DNA from: Salarchaeum sp. JOR-1
GTDB taxonomy: Archaea > Halobacteriota > Halobacteria > Halobacteriales > Halobacteriaceae
Assembly: GCF_007833275.1 (NCBI RefSeq)
Contig: NZ_CP042241.1
Coordinates: 992,001-1,056,000, forward strand
Reading direction: 5' to 3'
Length of the DNA: 64,000 nucleotides
Shown: positions 52,663-61,098 of the stretch, piece after piece
Position numbering within the stretch: position 1 is the stretch's first letter
How the letters are laid out: every line of letters begins with the position of its first letter
Notes under the pieces: generated by a model
Seen by the model: the letters and a program-made list of their open reading frames with translations, nothing else
Told to the model about the DNA's origin: nothing
The model's database searches: none
Position numbers and translations under genes: made by a program

Positions 52663-53139
52663 ATGGACGCGCCGCGCGAACCCCAGGAACTCGTCCTCCC
52701 GGAACGTCGCCTCGACCGGTTCCGCGAGTGGGCGACCGGGGGGACGGCGACGACCGCGGCGGCGCGCGTCCGCGACCCCGCAGGACGCGTCGCGTTCGTG
52801 CGGAACCGCTGGTCTGACGGCTGGGTGCTCCCCGGCGGCGCGGTCGAACCCGGCGAAACCCCGGCGGAGGCGGCGCGCCGCGAAGTCCGCGAGGAGACCG
52901 GACTCGACCCGGTTCTCGGGGACGCGCTCGTCGTGCTCGACCAGACGTACGTGTCGGCGGCGACGGGCGACACGGCGTTCACGGCCGAGTACGTCGTCTA
53001 CGACGCGCGCGCCGACGAGGAGATACCGGACGCGGGCACACTCGGCGCGGACGCGGACGAGATCGCGGCCGCTCGGTGGTTCGACAGTGTTCCCGCGGGA
53101 TTCGTGGACGACGCGCTCCGCCGCTACATTGAACCGTGA
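52663..53139 (+). CDS. Nudix hydrolase
   Basis: A 158-aa Nudix protein. The box is [20 protein letters not shown] then ETGL, fully matching GX5EX7REUXEEXGU. The N-terminus ([20 protein letters not shown]) resembles haloarchaeal Nudix proteins of unassigned substrate. A TTATC promoter element is near 52634. Divergent from the cyclophilin gene (78 bp between starts). Confidence 0.88.
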   Translation: MDAPREPQELVLPERRLDRFREWATGGTATTAAARVRDPAGRVAFVRNRWSDGWVLPGGAVEPGETPAEAARREVREETGLDPVLGDALVVLDQTYVSAATGDTAFTAEYVVYDARADEEIPDAGTLGADADEIAAARWFDSVPAGFVDDALRRYIEP

Positions 53140-53158
53140 CGCCCGCCGACTCCCCGGT

Positions 53159-53338
53159 ATGTCGGCTCGTCGAAACCTCTACGTCGCCGCGTTCGTCAGC
53201 GCGTCGCTCGCGTACATCTTCGTCTCGCTCGCGTACACGGGCGAGTTCCACCTGCTGCGCTGGGTGACGTTCGCCGCCTTCTTCCTCGGCGCCACCTACG
53301 GCTTCGAGGCGTTCGTGAACTGGGCGGAACCCCGTTAA
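53159..53338 (+). CDS. Small two-helix membrane protein
   Basis: A 59-aa protein with two helices ([40 protein letters not shown]). It starts 19 bp after the Nudix stop with GGTATG and is probably in the same operon. Its stop overlaps the end of a kinase-domain remnant on the other strand by 4 bp. Function unknown. Confidence 0.7.
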   Translation: MSARRNLYVAAFVSASLAYIFVSLAYTGEFHLLRWVTFAAFFLGATYGFEAFVNWAEPR

Positions 53339-53561
53339 GTCCGGGAGGTCGATGCGTCCCGGAACTCGACGCGCGCGCGCCGCTCTCGTTCCCGCTCGTG
53401 AACCGCACCGTCCAGCCGTGGGCGTCCGCCACTCGCTCGACCACGTGCAGGCCGTAGTGGCCCTCGTCGGGTTCGGGCGCGCCCCGGCGAAGCACGCCTG
53501 TGGGGAACCCGGGGCCGTCGTCAGCGACGAAGAACCCGGACTCGTCGTCTATACGCCTGCC
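53335..53561 (-). pseudogene. Remnant of a histidine-kinase-type ATPase domain
   Basis: About 75 codons resemble the end of a HATPase: GFFVADDGPGFP (G1 box) and GHYGLHVVERVADAHGWTV (G2 and following helix). No start codon exists before an in-frame stop at 53562-53564, and no dimerisation domain is present. Near the end, the usual GARVEFRD strand is reached only if one GC pair is removed from the GC run at 53370-53381, so the present frame misses the natural stop at 53335. It looks like a decayed gene end. Confidence 0.6.
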
Positions 53562-53623
53562 TCACTCCCGCGGGCGTTAACGGTTTGGACTACACGACGG
53601 GAACGCGATTTCCGCCCGGGACG

Positions 53624-54679
53624 TTAGAATGCGCGGAGGTCGTGGAGGGTCTCCGCGGCCTGCCCGCTCGCGATGGTGTCGCGGGCGGTTTCCAGGCCGT
53701 CCTGGAGCGTGTCGACGTCGCGGCGGGCGTACATGCGGAACGCGGCGTTGAGCGCGATGGCGTCCGCGAAGTCGCCGTCGCGCTCGCCCGCGAGAACCTC
53801 CTCGGTGATGGTGGCGGAGTCGCCGGTCACGTCCTCGACCTGGAGCGTCTCGTTCGAGAAGTCCATGCCGTACTCGTCGGTCTCGATGGTGAAGTCCGTC
53901 AGTTCGTCGCCGTCCCACTCGGCGACGGTGGTGGAGCCGGGGCGGATGTCGTCGTAGCCCTCCATCCCCTGGAACATGATGACGCGCCCCACCGAACTCT
54001 CCTCGCTCTCCGCGAACGTGTTCACGACCTTCTTCGCGAACGCGAGGTGGTAGAAACTCCCCAGGTGGACGCTCGCGTTCGCGGGGTTCGCGAGCGTCTC
54101 CACCGTGTTCACGAACGTCCGGACGCCCATCTGGTCGCGGCGCTCCTCGATGGCGTCGACGCCCGGATTGAAGTTCGGCTGATAGTAGAACCCGAACCCG
54201 GTCGCGTCAGTCATCTCCGCGGACTCCTCCGGCGTGAGGTCGGTCTCGACGCCGAGCTCGTCGAGCACGTGCTTGTACGCGGTACCCTTCTGTGTGGGGA
54301 CGCGGTCGCCCGAGTGCGCGACGACCGGGGTTCCCGCGGCGGCGGCGACGACGCCCGCGCCCACCCCCAGGAGGGCGGTGCGGAGTTTCCCGTCGTAGTT
54401 CGCGCCGCAGTCCACGGGGTCGACGTCGGGTTCCGCGACCTCGACTGACTCCCGACGCATCACGTCCGTGTACGCGCCGAGTTCCTCCGCGCTGTTGCGC
54501 TTCCAGCGGTTCGCGAGCCAGAACGCGCCGAGCGTGGTGGGATCGGGTTCGTCCGCGAGGATACGCTCGAACGCCTCGGTCGCCTGCTCGCGCGTCATGT
54601 CCTCCGCTGACTTGTGCCCGGAGCCGACGACCTCGGTCATCAGACGCTTCAACGGCCACTCGCCGAAACTCTCGCTCAT
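53624..54679 (-). CDS. Anthranilate phosphoribosyltransferase-like protein (TrpD2 type)
   Basis: A 351-aa glycosyltransferase family 3 protein. N-terminal helical domain (EWPLKRLMTEVVGSGHKSA; ATEAFERILADEPDPTTLG), then a phosphoribosyl-transferase-like core in which the canonical glycine-rich GTGGD loop is replaced (DPVDCGANYDGKLRTALLG) and the HG(N/S) motif is AHSGDRVPTQKG. It belongs with YbiB/TrpD2 paralogues, some of which bind nucleic acid instead of acting in tryptophan synthesis. No trp genes are nearby. ATG 54679 is the family start. Confidence 0.82.
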   Translation of the reverse strand: MSESFGEWPLKRLMTEVVGSGHKSAEDMTREQATEAFERILADEPDPTTLGAFWLANRWKRNSAEELGAYTDVMRRESVEVAEPDVDPVDCGANYDGKLRTALLGVGAGVVAAAAGTPVVAHSGDRVPTQKGTAYKHVLDELGVETDLTPEESAEMTDATGFGFYYQPNFNPGVDAIEERRDQMGVRTFVNTVETLANPANASVHLGSFYHLAFAKKVVNTFAESEESSVGRVIMFQGMEGYDDIRPGSTTVAEWDGDELTDFTIETDEYGMDFSNETLQVEDVTGDSATITEEVLAGERDGDFADAIALNAAFRMYARRDVDTLQDGLETARDTIASGQAAETLHDLRAF

Positions 54680-54760
54680 ATCTCGGGGTAGGGACGGATA
54701 TACCCTAAACCCACGCGATTCAATCCAACGACTGATACTCGTCCGCGCCCTTCTCCCGGT

Positions 54761-55846
54761 ATGGACCTCGACGGCGACTGGCGCAACCGCCTCGACGACA
54801 CCGACGCCCGCCTCGTAGACGGCTTCCAGAGCGGCTTCCCCGTCGAAGAACGCCCGTTCCGCGCTGTCGCGCGCGCGCTCGACACCACCGAGGACGACGT
54901 GCTCGAACGCGTCGAGCGCCTCCTCGAGATGGGCGTGTTCCGGCGGTTCGGCGCGGTTCTCAACCCGCCCGTCATCGGCAGCTCCACGCTCGCCGCCGTC
55001 CGCGCGCCCGACGACCGATTCGAGGAGATAGCCGAGACCATCAACGCCCACCGGCAGGTGAACCACAACTACCGCCGCGACCACGAGTACAACATGTGGT
55101 TCGTCGTCACCGCCGCCTCCAAGGACGTCCGCGACCGCATCCTCGCCGACATCGAACGCGAAACGGGCTGTGAGGTTCTCGACCTCCCGATGCTCACGGA
55201 CTACTACATCGACCTCGAATTCCCCGTGATGAACACGGATCGGTTCGCGCGGGAGGCGCTGCAAGCGCCTCCGACCGAACGAGCGGGGAGCGACGGCCCG
55301 CCAGTACGGGAGCGCCTGGAGCGAACGGACGTGACCGCCACCCGACTCAGCGAGACCGCGCGCTCCGACCTCTCCGCGCTCGAACGCACGCTCATCCTCG
55401 AAATCCAGAACGGGTTCCCGCTCACTGCGACGCCGTACGCGGACATCGCGGACGCAATCGGCGCCGACACGGACGACGTGCTCGCCGCTGTCGACCGCCT
55501 CCTCGCCGACAACTGCATCAAGCGCGTCGGCTGCGTCGTCAACCACGTCGCCACCGGGTTCACGAACAACTGCATGGTCGTCTGGGACGTGCCAGACGAC
55601 GACCTCGACGCGTACGGCCAGACCGTCGGCGAACTCCCCTACGTCACGCTCTGCTACCACCGCCCCCGCCGACCAGACCAGGACTGGCCGTACAATCTCT
55701 TCACGATGGTACACGGCCGCGACCCCGACGCCGTCGACGGGAAAATCGACGAGCTCGCCACCGACTACCTGCCCGTCCCACACGAACGCCTCTACTCCAC
55801 CGAGAAACTGAAACAGACCGGCGCGCAGTACGAAGAACTCGTCTAA
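54761..55846 (+). CDS. ahbAB: Siroheme decarboxylase, fused AhbA-AhbB type
   Basis: A 361-aa fusion of two Lrp/AsnC-like units. It removes the two acetate carboxyls of siroheme to give didecarboxysiroheme in the archaeal route to heme. Each half has an HTH-like start (DARLVDGFQSGFPVEERPFR; LERTLILEIQNGFPLTATPY) and the active-site His loop: HRQVNHNYRRDHEYNMWF in the first and CYHRPRRPDQDWPYNLF in the second. It diverges from the trpD paralogue with about 80 bp between. No other heme genes are in view. Confidence 0.9.
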   Translation: MDLDGDWRNRLDDTDARLVDGFQSGFPVEERPFRAVARALDTTEDDVLERVERLLEMGVFRRFGAVLNPPVIGSSTLAAVRAPDDRFEEIAETINAHRQVNHNYRRDHEYNMWFVVTAASKDVRDRILADIERETGCEVLDLPMLTDYYIDLEFPVMNTDRFAREALQAPPTERAGSDGPPVRERLERTDVTATRLSETARSDLSALERTLILEIQNGFPLTATPYADIADAIGADTDDVLAAVDRLLADNCIKRVGCVVNHVATGFTNNCMVVWDVPDDDLDAYGQTVGELPYVTLCYHRPRRPDQDWPYNLFTMVHGRDPDAVDGKIDELATDYLPVPHERLYSTEKLKQTGAQYEELV

Positions 55847-55984
55847 CCCCCGCGCGGCCCCTATTGTCCTCGACAATCCGTGGGGTTCCGGACTCCGAGA
55901 GCGGCAACGCGTCTCCCGGCGGGACGTCGAACGGGCGAACGCCGCGAGCGAGTGCGGGCGTCCCGACGCACGCTATGCACTCGC

Positions 55985-56233
55985 CTACTTCTCGTTTCCG
56001 GGTGCGCCCTGCAAGTCGAGCGGACGGAGCCAGCCGTACCAGAGAATCAACAGGGTGGAGCCGTAGCCGACGACCCACACCAGCATTCCGACGGTGAACG
56101 TGTTCCCGCCGAACGACACGAGCCCGGTTTCGCCGATGGCGGTACCGGCGAGGATGCCGCGCGTGATGCCGGGAAGGACAATGCCCGCGGCGACGACGAG
56201 GATGAACACCGGCCACGGTGGCGTGTCAGCCAT
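55985..56233 (-). CDS. Small two-helix membrane protein
   Basis: An 82-aa protein with two long helices (PVFILVVAAGIVLPGITRGI; VGMLVWVVGYGSTLLILWYG). The helices resemble small haloarchaeal subunits of oxidase or transporter systems, but none is nearby. It is 29 bp downstream of the DUF7504-like gene on the same strand. Function unknown. Confidence 0.7.
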   Translation of the reverse strand: MADTPPWPVFILVVAAGIVLPGITRGILAGTAIGETGLVSFGGNTFTVGMLVWVVGYGSTLLILWYGWLRPLDLQGAPGNEK

Positions 56234-56262
56234 ACTCTCGTTTGGTCGGCGGGCTACCTGAA

Positions 56263-56850
56263 TCACTCGGTGTGGCGCTTCCACACGAGCTCCCAGCCGT
56301 CGCCGTCCGCGCGCACCACCGCGTCGAACACGGTTGTGATGGCGTCCAGGGTCTGGCGGTCGTTCGCCTCGGGGTCGGCGTGGAAGTGCGCGGTCACGTC
56401 GCGCTCCCGGAGTTCCGGCATCAGCCGATGGAGGAACTGGAACGTCCGCGTCAATCCGATGTCCGCGATGAGCGGGGTGAGCGCGTCGAAACACACGACT
56501 CCCGATTCGCCGTCGATGTCGCGGACGCGCTCTCGAACCGCCGACAGGAGGCGCGCGCCGTCCGACACCGACACGCACTCCACGGACGACCCGTCCGTGC
56601 CGTCGGTCGTGAGGACGGTGCGGGTCGCGTCCGGTGCCCCCTGATCGGCGATGCGCTCTTGAAACTCCGCGTGGGCGTCGTACGTCACGCCGACGACGTG
56701 CGCCGCGTGCTCGCTCGGCGCCGCCAGCAACTGCCGGCACCCCGACGCAGTCATTCGGTCGTCGGCCGGCCCCAGCACGAGGACGCTCGACACTCCCGCC
56801 ACCGACTCGAAGACGTGTCCGTCCGTCCCCGACGCGTGCGCCTGACTCAT
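56263..56850 (-). CDS. DUF7504-like, RecA/KaiC-derived signalling protein
   Basis: A 195-aa soluble protein. Its order (SSVLVLGPADDRMTASGCRQ, later VVCFDALTPLIADIGLTRTF, FLHRLMPELRERDVTAHFH) follows the KaiC/RecA fold, but the Walker A loop is lost, as in the haloarchaeal DUF7504 type. Such proteins sit beside signal regulators. ATG 56850 is favoured over a longer frame that would cross the cupin promoter. Role uncertain. Confidence 0.72.
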   Translation of the reverse strand: MSQAHASGTDGHVFESVAGVSSVLVLGPADDRMTASGCRQLLAAPSEHAAHVVGVTYDAHAEFQERIADQGAPDATRTVLTTDGTDGSSVECVSVSDGARLLSAVRERVRDIDGESGVVCFDALTPLIADIGLTRTFQFLHRLMPELRERDVTAHFHADPEANDRQTLDAITTVFDAVVRADGDGWELVWKRHTE

Positions 56851-56940
56851 CGTACTACCGCTTGCCCGGTCTTCCGCCGCTCGTCGTATCAACGTTGTGG
56901 CGCCCCTACGGTTTTCACGCACCCCGCCGAAAGCCCAGCC

Positions 56941-57417
56941 ATGAAGCACGTCGCTATCGACGACGTCGACACCGAAGTCAACTCGCTCCAGGTTCACGAC
57001 GTCCGCAAACCCGTCTCGCGCGCCCTCGGCACCACCGACTTCGCGATGAACTACTTCGAACTCGCGCCCGGCGACAGCTTCTCCGGCGGCCTCCACACCC
57101 ACCACGACCAGGAAGAAGTGTTCTACGTCGAATCCGGCACCGCGACCTTCGACGTCGGGAAAGACCGACGCGAAGTCGACGTCGGCGAACGCGAACTCGT
57201 CCGCTTCGAACCCGGCGAGTTCCAGACCGGCTACAACGACACCGACGAACGCGTCGTCGGCTGGGCGCTCGGCGCACCCGGAAGCCAACACGACTGGGAC
57301 GACATCCAATCCTACGTCTACTGTCCCGACTGCGAGGACGAACGCGAACACGACCTCGCGCTCGTCGACGGCGCCTTCGAACTCACCTGCACCGACTGCG
57401 GAAACACGCAGGGCTAA
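56941..57417 (+). CDS. Cupin-domain protein with C-terminal zinc ribbon
   Basis: A 158-aa protein. The cupin core has the metal-binding His/Glu set GGLHTHHDQEEVFYVESGTA, followed by FEPGEFQTGYNDTDERVVGW. The last 35 residues carry two Cys pairs (YCPDCEDERE; LTCTDCGNTQG), a zinc ribbon. It resembles phosphomannose-isomerase-like cupins. Substrate unknown. Divergent from the DUF7504-like gene with 90 bp between. Confidence 0.85.
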   Translation: MKHVAIDDVDTEVNSLQVHDVRKPVSRALGTTDFAMNYFELAPGDSFSGGLHTHHDQEEVFYVESGTATFDVGKDRREVDVGERELVRFEPGEFQTGYNDTDERVVGWALGAPGSQHDWDDIQSYVYCPDCEDEREHDLALVDGAFELTCTDCGNTQG

Positions 57418-57434
57418 CCGGCTGAGGACACGGA

Positions 57435-57574
57435 AGTGGGCCGCTGCGGCTGCTGAACTACCGCCAGACGACCCCGCTCGCCTCACCAGCTCGCGTGCGA
57501 CTGGCTGCGACTGCCTTCGTTCAACTCCGCACCGTACACTATTCGATCGCTCACGGTGTTCGCGACAGAAGCAG
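57435..57574. repeat. Degenerate tRNA-3'-end-like palindromic unit next to tRNA-Ile
   Basis: GTGGGCCGCTGCGG (57436-57449), then TGAAC (57454-57458), closely copies the 3' end of the adjacent tRNA-Ile (GTGGGCCGGTGCGG at 57574-57587, then TTTGAAC). An inverted T-arm partner, GTTCAACTCCGCACC, lies at 57519-57533. This is the same plan as the units beside tRNA-Leu, in one eroded copy. The rest of this gene-free stretch shows nothing else. Confidence 0.6.
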
Positions 57575-57648
57575 TGGGCCGGTGCGGATTTGAACCGCAA
57601 ACTTCCACCTTATCAGAGTGGCGCTCTACCTAATTGAGCTACCGGCCC
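57575..57648 (-). tRNA. tRNA-Ile (anticodon GAT)
   Basis: A 74-nt tRNA. Acceptor GGGCCGG with CCGGCCC, D-arm GCTCAATTAGGTAGAGC, anticodon stem-loop CCACT-CTGATAA-GGTGG (GAT reads AUC/AUU), T-arm TGCGGTTCAAATCCGCA, discriminator A. No intron, CCA not encoded. Confidence 0.95.
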
Positions 57649-57718
57649 GCTCACTTCGTTCTATACTGCGTGGTTTGTTTAAGCGTTTCCTTTCGGCAGC
57701 CGTGGCGCTGTCGGGTGG

Positions 57719-58249
57719 TTACTTCCGGCGGTCGTCTTCGTTGTCGTCGAATTCCACGTCGTAGGCGTCCTCGCTGAGGTCGTACGTGTTCTCGCCGGGG
57801 TTCGCGTTCCCGCCGGGGGCGTTCGCGCCGTCGTCCGGGAAGCCGAACGTGTAGACGTGGCCGCTGGCGAAGCCGCCCGTTTTCGCGTCGAGCCTGGGGG
57901 TGATGACGTACTTCTTGAGCGCCCAGCGGATCGGCGCGCGGGTCACTGGAACGACGAACAGGAGGCCGATGGCGTCCGTGACGAGGCCGGGGGTGAGGAG
58001 GAACGCGCCGGCGACGAGCAGCAGGCCGCCGTCCACGAGTTCGTCGGTGGGCGGGCGGCCCTCCGCGAGCGCCTGCTGGATCCGCCTGAGCGTGTGGCGG
58101 CCCTCGGCGCGCACGAACAGCATGCCGAGGAGGGCGGTGAGGACGACGAGCGCGACGAGCACCTCCCACGAGAGCATCGTGGAGAGGAACACGAGGAAGA
58201 GCATGTCGAGCAAGGGCACGAGGAGGAGTGCCGCGAGCAGCCGTTTCAT
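57719..58249 (-). CDS. fxsA: FxsA-family membrane protein
   Basis: A 176-aa protein. FxsA region at residues 1-125 with helices (LLAALLLVPLLDMLFLVFLS; VALVVLTALLGMLFVRAEG) and the family segment GGLLLVAGAFLLTPGLVTDA. A C-terminal acidic tail (DLSEDAYDVEFDDNEDD) is added. Bacterial FxsA suppresses phage T7 exclusion by F plasmid when overproduced; its native role is unclear. Confidence 0.88.
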   Translation of the reverse strand: MKRLLAALLLVPLLDMLFLVFLSTMLSWEVLVALVVLTALLGMLFVRAEGRHTLRRIQQALAEGRPPTDELVDGGLLLVAGAFLLTPGLVTDAIGLLFVVPVTRAPIRWALKKYVITPRLDAKTGGFASGHVYTFGFPDDGANAPGGNANPGENTYDLSEDAYDVEFDDNEDDRRK

Positions 58250-58338
58250 CGCGTGCTACTACCCGCTGGGTGGGTTTAACGGTTGGGTCGGGTCGCCGGG
58301 TTCGAAGCGTTTTCCCGAACACGGCGTCTCTCCCGGGT

Positions 58339-59925
58339 ATGGACGAGTCCGCGGACGCGACGAAGGTGGAGTGGCGCGAGTGGGGCGACGCGGCGTTCGA
58401 GGAAGCCGAATCCGAGGACAACCCCCTCCTGTTGTCGCTGGTGACGCGGTGGAGTCGGCGGTGTCGCGAGATGGACGAGGGCGCGTACGCCGACCCCCGG
58501 GTCGCCGCGAACCTGAACGAGGAGTTCGTGCCCGTGCGTGCGGACGCCGACCGCCACCCGCGGGTGCGGGAACGCTACAACATGGGCGGGTTTCCCTCGA
58601 CGGTGTTCTTGACGCCGTCGGGCGCGCACATCGCGGGAGCGACCTACCTCGACACGGACGGGTTCCGGCAGGTCATCGAGCGCGTGCACCGCGTCTGGGA
58701 GGACAAGGGCGCTGACGCGGCGCGGGTGCCGCGCGCGCTCCGGGACGCGGAACCGCCCGCGGGCGAGGTCACCGCGGAAATCGAACGGTTGGTCGCGGGC
58801 CAGCTGGACGAGAAGTTCGACTCGGACTTCGCTGGCTGGGGGTCGAGCGAGAAGTTCCCGCTCCCCGACACCGTGGAGTTCGCGCTGAAGCGCGAGCGCT
58901 ACCAGGCGACCCAGACGCTCGACGCCCTCGAGCGCAACCTCCGCGCGGACTCCGGCGCGTTCGGCCGGTTCGCGCACGGCCGCGACTGGAGCGACCCCCA
59001 GCGCGAGTACCTCCTCGAAACGAACGCCGCGCTCCTCCGCGCGTACAGCCACGCCTACCTCGTCACGGGCGACGACTCCTACGAGTCTATCGCGTCCGAC
59101 CTCGTGGACTACCTCACGGGCACGCTCTGGACGGGCGACGCGTTCGGGAACGCCGAACTCGCGGAGGCGGGCGCGCGGACGCCCGTGGACGACACCGCGT
59201 TCGCCGCCGGGAACGCCCGCGCCGCCGACGCGCTCGCGTGGTACGCCGCGTACGCGGACGACGACACCGCGCGCCGGTACGCCGAACGCGCGCTCGACTT
59301 CCTCGACACGCTCGTCGAAGACGGCACGGTGGTGCACTTCGACGACCCGAGCAGCGAGTCCGGACTGCTCGCCGACCACGCCGCCGCGACCCGCGCGTAC
59401 GCCACCGCCGCCCAGGTGCTCGACCGCGAGTACCTCTCTCGTGCGGAAGCCGTCGCGTCCGACGCCATCGACCGCCTCCAGTCGGAGAGCGGCGCGTTCG
59501 ACGACGGCCCGCGCGCTGGCGTCGGCCTCCTTGAGAAACCACTCCACCCGATCGACGACAACGCCCTGTTCGCGAACGCGCTCGTCGACCTCCGCTACCT
59601 CGCGGACGACCCCGCGTACCGGGAGGCCGCGGCCGACGCCGTCGGCGCGTTCGCCGGCGCGGCCGAGCGGATGGGCGTGCAGGTCGCCGGGTACGCCACC
59701 GCCGCGTCCCGCCTCGTCACGCGACCGCTCACCATCGAACTCGGCGCGAGCGCGGGCAGCGATCTCCACCGCGCGGCCGTCCGCCTCGCCGACCACGAGA
59801 AGGTCGTCGTCCCCGACGCGCCCGGCGTGGACGCGGACACCGCGCGCGTCGTCACCGCGCACGCGACCCGCGAGGGCGCAGAGACGCCCGCGGAACTCGC
59901 CGACCTCGTCCAGGAGTTACTGTAA
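58339..59925 (+). CDS. DUF255 thioredoxin-like/six-hairpin protein lacking the CxxC motif
   Basis: A 528-aa protein. A thioredoxin-like N-terminal domain (about 1-130: AFEEAESEDNPLLLSLVTRW; MGGFPSTVFLTPSGAHIAG) is followed by an alpha/alpha barrel (SEKFPLPDTVEFALK; LLETNAALLRAYSHAYLVTG; LEKPLHPIDDNALFANALVD). This is the YyaL/DUF255 plan. The redox motif (CHWC in most members) is WSRRCREMD here, so only one Cys remains, and the protein is shorter than the family's usual size. It probably no longer works as a thiol-disulfide enzyme. Confidence 0.85.
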   Translation: MDESADATKVEWREWGDAAFEEAESEDNPLLLSLVTRWSRRCREMDEGAYADPRVAANLNEEFVPVRADADRHPRVRERYNMGGFPSTVFLTPSGAHIAGATYLDTDGFRQVIERVHRVWEDKGADAARVPRALRDAEPPAGEVTAEIERLVAGQLDEKFDSDFAGWGSSEKFPLPDTVEFALKRERYQATQTLDALERNLRADSGAFGRFAHGRDWSDPQREYLLETNAALLRAYSHAYLVTGDDSYESIASDLVDYLTGTLWTGDAFGNAELAEAGARTPVDDTAFAAGNARAADALAWYAAYADDDTARRYAERALDFLDTLVEDGTVVHFDDPSSESGLLADHAAATRAYATAAQVLDREYLSRAEAVASDAIDRLQSESGAFDDGPRAGVGLLEKPLHPIDDNALFANALVDLRYLADDPAYREAAADAVGAFAGAAERMGVQVAGYATAASRLVTRPLTIELGASAGSDLHRAAVRLADHEKVVVPDAPGVDADTARVVTAHATREGAETPAELADLVQELL

Positions 59926-59966
59926 ACTGACACAGGGTTTTTGCGGGCGCGCGCCGAACCCGGGGT

Positions 59967-60767
59967 ATGGCCAGCCTGAAAGACCTCGGACTCTCCGACT
60001 ACGAGGCGAGCGCGTACCGCGCGCTCCTCGAAACCGGCCCGGCAACCGCGAAGGAGTTGTCCGAGGCGAGCGGCGTCCCCATGGGACGCATCTACGACGT
60101 GCTCGCGAGTATCGAAGCCCAGCACCTCGTCCGCAGTCAAGCCGCGAGCAGGCCGAAGAAGTACGCCGCCGTCGACCCCGAGGACGCCCTCGAGCGCCTC
60201 CTCGACGACCGGAAACGCGAACTCAACGAGAAAGCAGACCAGTACGAGGCAGTCGTGAACGAACTCGCGAGCGACCTCGCCGCACCCACCGCGCCAGACG
60301 CGGGCTTCTGGACTGCCGCCGTCGGTTCCGACGAGACTGTCGACCTCCTCCTCGAACGCCTCGACACCGCCGACGACCGCATCGTCCTCTTCTCGGCCGC
60401 GCCGTCCTCCGGCCTCGACATCGGCGACGTCTCCAGTCGCATCACCGACCACCTCCTCGACGCCCTCGACCGCGGCGTCACCGTCTCCGTCCTCCTCGCC
60501 CGCGACCTCTCCCACGAACTCCCCGACGAAGTCAACGCCGTCTACGTCTCCGAACTCGCCGAACACGACGACTTCAGCGTCCGAATCGGCGACACCGTCG
60601 ACAGCAACGTCGTCGTCATCGACGGCGCGGAAGTCTGCATCGAGATGCCGAACCCCGTTCAGCCCGACGAGTCCTTCGCGCTCGTCGCCCTCAAGGATCC
60701 CGCGTTCGCCGACGACGTGACCGCCGAGTTCGAGGAGAGCTGGACGGACGCCACCACGCTCGAATAG
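59967..60767 (+). CDS. TrmB-family transcription regulator
   Basis: A 266-aa protein. Winged helix at residues 1-85 (LKDLGLSDYEASAYRALLE; ATAKELSEASGVPMGRIYDV), a coiled linker (DDRKRELNEKADQYEAVVN), and a C-terminal ligand domain (DERIVLFSAAP-like DDRIVLFSAAPSSGLDIGDV; VSVLLARDLSHELPDEVNAV). TrmB members govern sugar metabolism genes; the target here is unknown. A small membrane protein follows by 42 bp. Confidence 0.88.
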   Translation: MASLKDLGLSDYEASAYRALLETGPATAKELSEASGVPMGRIYDVLASIEAQHLVRSQAASRPKKYAAVDPEDALERLLDDRKRELNEKADQYEAVVNELASDLAAPTAPDAGFWTAAVGSDETVDLLLERLDTADDRIVLFSAAPSSGLDIGDVSSRITDHLLDALDRGVTVSVLLARDLSHELPDEVNAVYVSELAEHDDFSVRIGDTVDSNVVVIDGAEVCIEMPNPVQPDESFALVALKDPAFADDVTAEFEESWTDATTLE

Positions 60768-60809
60768 GTGGAGCAAGGCTTATCGTCGTCTCTCCGGCAC
60801 TCTCCGGGT

Positions 60810-61082
60810 ATGCCGCCCTCCAAGCCGTTCTTCACACCCGATGGTGAACTCGACCTCCCCCGCGTCCTCGTTGAAGTCGTCCCGCTCGCGAAACTCGTCG
60901 TCGCCGTCGGCGTGACCGCCGCGATACCGGCCGTCCTCCAGTACCTCCTCGTCGAACTCGTCGCGGTCACCCCGCTCTTCATCGTGCCGCTCTCGCTCGT
61001 CACCCAGTTCGTCCTCGCGGTCGGCACCGCGTTCGTCCTCCTCTACGTCGTCGCTCGCGCCAACCAACTCGCGAACGCGTAA
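60810..61082 (+). CDS. Small two-helix membrane protein
   Basis: A 90-aa protein with two hydrophobic stretches (LAKLVVAVGVTAAIPAVLQY; IVPLSLVTQFVLAVGTAFVL). The first 20 residues (KPFFTPDGELDLPRVLVEVV) are soluble. It follows the TrmB-type regulator and ends 16 bp from mptA (convergent). Function unknown. Confidence 0.72.
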   Translation: MPPSKPFFTPDGELDLPRVLVEVVPLAKLVVAVGVTAAIPAVLQYLLVELVAVTPLFIVPLSLVTQFVLAVGTAFVLLYVVARANQLANA

Positions 61083-61098
61083 AAAGCGGCTCCTGGCG

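Noticed and set aside
53624-55876. A 750-residue reading frame extending the trpD-like gene upstream
   Set aside because: The extra part is antisense to the siroheme decarboxylase gene and has no family features; the ATG at 54679 fits the known start.
57435-57460. A second, truncated tRNA-Ile gene
   Set aside because: Only the 3' end is matched, with no D-arm or anticodon arm; it is better seen as one palindromic repeat unit.
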